The notes under the pieces were generated by a model. The model saw nothing but the letters and a program-made list of their open reading frames with translations. It was not told the origin of the DNA and did not search any database. A program made the position numbers and the translations under genes. From positions 1 to 44,120 of the forward strand of contig CAIZPE010000042.1 of NCBI GenBank assembly GCA_903934795.1: 44,120 nt of DNA, in the 5' to 3' direction. Shown in pieces: positions 40,357 to 44,120 of this stretch. Each line of letters opens with the position of its first letter. The first letter of the stretch is position 1. Origin of the DNA: an uncultured bacterium (lineage in GTDB: Bacteria; Pseudomonadota; Gammaproteobacteria; Burkholderiales; Burkholderiaceae_E).

Positions 40357-40703
40357 CAGTCGGATCGGGCAGGAGGTTGAGCGGCGTCGCGCGCGGCCTT
40401 CTCGGCCAGGCCCGAGAGGCCCTCGCGGCGGGCGAGTTCGGCGGCCACATCCTCGGGCCGCAGGCCGTAGTGGGCCAGCATGACGAGGCAGTGGAACCAG
40501 AGGTCGGCGGTCTCGGCGACGATGCGCGCGGCATCACCGTCCTTGGCGGCCATCACGGTCTCGGTGGCCTCCTCGCCGATCTTCTTCAGGATGGCATCGG
40601 GCGCACGGGCGAGCAGCCGTGCCACATAGGAGCGCTCGGGATCGGCGCCGCGCCGGCTCTCGATGAGATCGGCCAGACGCGACAGCACCTCGGCAGGGTT
40701 CAC
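40356..40703 (-). CDS. hisE: Phosphoribosyl-ATP pyrophosphatase (HisE)
   Basis: A 115-residue helical MazG-like enzyme catalysing the second step of histidine synthesis, PR-ATP to PR-AMP. It contains [34 protein letters not shown] (the Mg-binding E-E-x-x-E) and [18 protein letters not shown]. It is separate from HisI, as usual in betaproteobacteria. The start is GTG, overlapping the hisI stop (GTGA). Confidence 0.95.
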   Translation of the reverse strand: MNPAEVLSRLADLIESRRGADPERSYVARLLARAPDAILKKIGEEATETVMAAKDGDAARIVAETADLWFHCLVMLAHYGLRPEDVAAELARREGLSGLAEKAARDAAQPPARSD

Positions 40704-41169
40704 CGGTAGATGTCCTCGGGGTTGCGGATGACCGGGTCGACGCTCTCCCAGCGGCCATCGGTGAGACGAAGGAAGAAGCAGGATTCGCGGCCGGTGTGGC
40801 AGGCGATGCCGCCCTGCTGCTCGACCTTGAGCAGCACCACATCCGCGTCGCAGTCCAGGCGCAGCTCCTTCACCCGCTGGAAGTGGCCCGACTCCTCGCC
40901 CTTGCGCCAGAGGCGGGCGCGCGAGCGCGAGAAGTACACCGCGCGCCCGGTGAGCGCGGTCTCGAGCAGGGACTCGCGGTTCATCCAGGCCACCATCAGG
41001 ATGCGCTGCGAGATCGCGTCCTGGGCGATGGCGGGGATCAGGCCGGCAGCGTCGAAGCGGACCTGATCGAGCCAGTCGGTGCGCAGCAGGCCGGCGGCGT
41101 CGGACGCCGCCCCGGACTCGGACGCCGGCGCGGCCGCTGGGGCCGGCGCGGGACCCGGCACGGCGCCGC

Positions 41170-41173
<4 letters not shown>
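40700..41173 (-). CDS. hisI: Phosphoribosyl-AMP cyclohydrolase (HisI) with N-terminal extension
   Basis: A 157-residue zinc enzyme opening the ring of PR-AMP. The core begins near residue 30 ([19 protein letters not shown]), with [28 protein letters not shown], the D-C-D-A-D metal motif at [16 protein letters not shown] and [10 protein letters not shown]. Residues 1-28 are an Ala/Pro/Gly extension not needed for the fold. The start is fixed by the ATGA overlap with hisF; an internal start is possible but would lose this coupling. Confidence 0.95.
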
Positions 41174-41931
<758 letters not shown>

Positions 41932-42678
41932 TCAGCGCTCGCCGTTGAGTTCGTCGGCGCGGGCCTGGGCGGCGCGGAACTCGAGCCGGCCCTCGTAGAG
42001 CGCGCGGCCGAGGATGGCGCCTTCGATGCCCTCGGACTCGATCGCGCACAGGCGGTCGACATCGTCGAGACCGGCGACGCCGCCCGAGGCGTAGACCGGC
42101 ACGCGCAGTTCGCGGGCCAGGCGCACCGTGGCCTCGATGTTGACGCCCGAGAGCATGCCGTCGCGGCCGATGTCGGTGTAGACCACCGCCTCGACGCCAT
42201 AGCCCTCGAACTTGCGGGCGAGGTCGAGCACATCATGGCCGGTGAGCTTGCTCCAGCCGTCGGTGGCGACCTTGCCGTCACGGGCGTCGAGCCCGACCAT
42301 GATCTGGCCGGGGAAGGCGGTGCAGGCATCCTGCAGGAAGCCCGGGTTCTTGACCGCGGCGGTGCCGATGATCACGTAGCTGATGCCGCCATCGAGGTAG
42401 CGCTCGATGGTGTCGAGGTCACGGATGCCGCCACCGAGCTGCACCGGGATGCGGTCGCCGACCGCGTTCACGATCGCCTTGACCGCGGCCTGGTTGCGCG
42501 GCTTGCCTGCGACCGCGCCGTTGAGGTCGACCAGATGCAGCCGGCGTGCGCCCTGCTCCATCCAGTGCCGGGCCACCGCGGCCGGGTCTTCGGAGAAGAC
42601 GGTCTCGTCGTTCATGTCGCCCTGGCGCAGGCGCACGCAGCGGCCGTCCTTGAGGTCGATCGCGGGGATCAGGAGCAT
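41932..42678 (-). CDS. hisA: HisA, ProFAR isomerase
   Basis: A 248-residue beta/alpha barrel that isomerises ProFAR to PRFAR. The catalytic D8 is in [49 protein letters not shown] and [16 protein letters not shown] (second catalytic aspartate) follow, then [12 protein letters not shown]. It lies 39 bp after hisH. Confidence 0.97.
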   Translation of the reverse strand: MLLIPAIDLKDGRCVRLRQGDMNDETVFSEDPAAVARHWMEQGARRLHLVDLNGAVAGKPRNQAAVKAIVNAVGDRIPVQLGGGIRDLDTIERYLDGGISYVIIGTAAVKNPGFLQDACTAFPGQIMVGLDARDGKVATDGWSKLTGHDVLDLARKFEGYGVEAVVYTDIGRDGMLSGVNIEATVRLARELRVPVYASGGVAGLDDVDRLCAIESEGIEGAILGRALYEGRLEFRAAQARADELNGER

Positions 42679-42717
42679 GGTGTGTGGGGAGGAGAGAAAG
42701 CCGGGGAGGCCGATCGG

Positions 42718-43362
42718 CTAGGGGTTCCAGCTCACGAAGTTGCGGTACAGGCGCAGCCCGGCTGCGGCGCTCTTTTCGGGGTGGAACTGGGTGGCAAAAA
42801 TATTATCCCGCGCCACGGCGCAGGTAAAGGAAAGGCCATGCTCGCTGACGCCCGCCACCAGCGCGGCCTGCGCCGGCACGGCGTGGTAACTGTGGACGAA
42901 GTAGAAGTACTCGCCATCAGGCACCCCCGCCCAGATCGGATGGGCCATGCGCTGGGTGACCCGGTTCCAGCCCATGTGCGGCACCTTCAGGGCCTGCCCG
43001 TCAGGGCCGTGCATGCGAGCGGGGTCGAAACGCACCACCTCGCCCGGGAACAGCCCGAGCCCGGCACAGTCCCCCTCGGCACTGTGCTCGAAGAGCATCT
43101 GCTCGCCGATGCACACCCCGAACAGCGGCCGGGTTTCGGCAGCGCGCAGCACCGCCTCGTGCAGGCCGCGCTCGCGCAGGAAGCGCATGCAGTCGGGCAT
43201 GGCGCCCTGGCCGGGGAACACCACGCGGCTGGCCGAGGTGATCTCGCCGGGCTGGTCGGTGACCACCACCCGGGCCTGCGGCGCGACGTGCTCGAGGGCC
43301 TTGGCCACCGAGCGCAGGTTGCCCATTCCGTAGTCGACGACGGCGATGGTGTTGACGGTCAT
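42718..43362 (-). CDS. hisH: Imidazole glycerol phosphate synthase glutaminase subunit (HisH)
   Basis: A 214-residue class I glutamine amidotransferase supplying ammonia to HisF. The triad is C84 (GVCIGEQML), H194 and E196 (QFHPEKS). [18 protein letters not shown] opens the chain and VPHMGWN is the oxyanion/HisF-contact motif. The start at 43362 ([12 protein letters not shown]) is chosen over a longer frame because the family begins here. It lies 53 bp after hisB. Confidence 0.96.
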   Translation of the reverse strand: MTVNTIAVVDYGMGNLRSVAKALEHVAPQARVVVTDQPGEITSASRVVFPGQGAMPDCMRFLRERGLHEAVLRAAETRPLFGVCIGEQMLFEHSAEGDCAGLGLFPGEVVRFDPARMHGPDGQALKVPHMGWNRVTQRMAHPIWAGVPDGEYFYFVHSYHAVPAQAALVAGVSEHGLSFTCAVARDNIFATQFHPEKSAAAGLRLYRNFVSWNP

Positions 43363-43415
43363 GGGCAGCAGGCCTGGGCGACGCGGTGACGGGCACGCGG
43401 CCCGCCGGGAAAGCG

Positions 43416-44009
43416 CTAGAGGGCTTCCTTGGTGGACGGCAACCGGCCCGCCATGCGCGGGTCGGGTTCGAGGGCGGCACGCAGCGCGCGGGCGAAGGCC
43501 TTGAAGACCGTCTCGCACTGGTGGTGGGCGTTGTCGCCGCGCAGGTTGTCGATGTGCAGCGTGACCAGGGCGTGGTTCACGAAGCCCTGGAAGAATTCAT
43601 GGGCGAGGTCGACATCGAAGGCGCCGATCATGGCCCGCGTGAAGGGCACCTGCCAGACCAGGCCGGGACGGCCGGAGAAATCGACCACCACGCGCGACAG
43701 GGCCTCGTCGAGCGGCACATAGGCATGGCCGTAGCGGCGGATGCCGGTCTTGTCGGGCAGTGCCCGGGCGATGGCCATGCCCAGGGTGATGCCGATGTCC
43801 TCGACGGTGTGGTGGGCATCGATGTGAAGATCGCCGCTGGCCTCGACCTCGAGATCGATGAGGCCGTGGCGCGCGATCTGGTCGAGCATGTGGTCGAGGA
43901 AGGGCACGCCGCTGGCGAGGCGCCGCTCGCCGGTGCCGTCGAGGTTGACGCGCACCCGCACCCGGGTCTCGGCGGTGTTGCGGACGACTTCCGCGGTTCT
44001 GGGATTCAT
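43416..44009 (-). CDS. hisB: Imidazoleglycerol-phosphate dehydratase (HisB)
   Basis: A 197-residue monofunctional dehydratase with manganese-binding histidine clusters: [49 protein letters not shown] and [19 protein letters not shown]. It lacks the phosphatase half found in the bifunctional enterobacterial HisB. It reads from 44009 and is the first complete his gene on this strand; upstream genes lie beyond the window. Confidence 0.97.
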   Translation of the reverse strand: MNPRTAEVVRNTAETRVRVRVNLDGTGERRLASGVPFLDHMLDQIARHGLIDLEVEASGDLHIDAHHTVEDIGITLGMAIARALPDKTGIRRYGHAYVPLDEALSRVVVDFSGRPGLVWQVPFTRAMIGAFDVDLAHEFFQGFVNHALVTLHIDNLRGDNAHHQCETVFKAFARALRAALEPDPRMAGRLPSTKEAL

Positions 44010-44021
44010 GGCCGGTGCATT

Positions 44022-44120
44022 CTAACCGCGGCCGTCGCCGGCGGGGCGCGCAGGCTCAGCGCTGACCGCGGCGGGCCCCGCGGCCGCGGCATCGGCGGCA
44101 GCCGCGCCGGCCGCCGCGCC
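44022..44120 (-). CDS. Possible C-terminal tail of the upstream gene (hisC expected by synteny)
   Basis: A minus-strand frame of 32 residues enters from the window edge and stops at 44022, 12 bp before hisB. It is almost only Ala, Gly, Pro and charged residues, so it carries no family signature; other frames here are also open because of the GC content. In related genomes hisC precedes hisB, and an Ala-rich tail on that gene would fit. Confidence 0.3.
   Translation of the reverse strand, partial: GAAAGAAAADAAAAGPAAVSAEPARPAGDGRG

Overview
The window is GC-rich (roughly 70% by eye) and reads as chromosomal DNA from a betaproteobacterium, most likely Burkholderiales. The clues are gene order and families: hisB-hisH-hisA-hisF-hisI-hisE-hinT-tatA-tatB-tatC, then an HtrA-type protease, NIF3, petABC and sspAB; the DUF971-ubiE-Tim44-ubiJ block; a Bug/TctC-type solute receptor; a Gcr-family membrane protein; and prfA-prmC-grxD. 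No insertion sequence, phage gene, CRISPR array or rRNA was seen. One tRNA gene, tRNA-Thr(UGU), is present.

Layout. 1-9.3 kb: the start of an MFS transporter; a 385-bp stretch with only possible gene remnants; a TPR plus 2-oxoglutarate oxygenase protein; a Bug receptor diverging from a deacetylase/dehydrogenase pair; an orphan tungstate-type binding protein behind an 18-bp dyad; a PanE-like reductase; a quinone-oxidoreductase-like protein and an enoyl-CoA hydratase. 9.3-17.2 kb: a 53-residue membrane peptide divergent from the Gcr membrane protein across a 9+9 bp palindrome, the ubiquinone block (DUF971, ubiE, Tim44-like, ubiJ), an unrecognised 522-residue protein and an SDR. 17.3-27.7 kb: a 1337-residue flavin/Fe-S dehydrogenase, a YqaA-type membrane protein, ilvA, hemA, prfA, prmC, grxD and a universal stress protein. 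27.8-31.2 kb: a small hypothetical gene, a three-gene operon gntR-phyH-SAF oxidoreductase and the tRNA. 31.3-35.5 kb: sspA-sspB and petA-petB-petC separated by a strong intrinsic terminator. 35.8-44.1 kb: mscL, NIF3 head-to-head with htrA, then tatABC-hinT-his on the minus strand.

How the genes fit together. Two carriers of twin-arginine signals, the Rieske protein and the Bug receptor, lie in the same window as tatABC. The ubi block supplies quinone for the bc1 complex encoded by petABC. prfA and prmC encode a release factor and the methyltransferase that modifies it. sspA and sspB couple stress physiology to ClpXP. The his genes are tightly packed, with 4-nt overlaps or abutting codons at most junctions.

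Most of the window is conserved housekeeping DNA. The least explained parts are the gntR-phyH-SAF operon with its predicted operator, the small membrane peptide facing Gcr, the orphan TupA with its dyad, the 522-residue unknown, the TPR-oxygenase, and several strong hairpins at places where expression of neighbouring genes would need to be uncoupled (grxD leader, tatA-tatB gap, mscL leader, 3' end of the 1337-residue gene). All identifications rest on reading translated sequence and recalled family motifs; no database search was possible.
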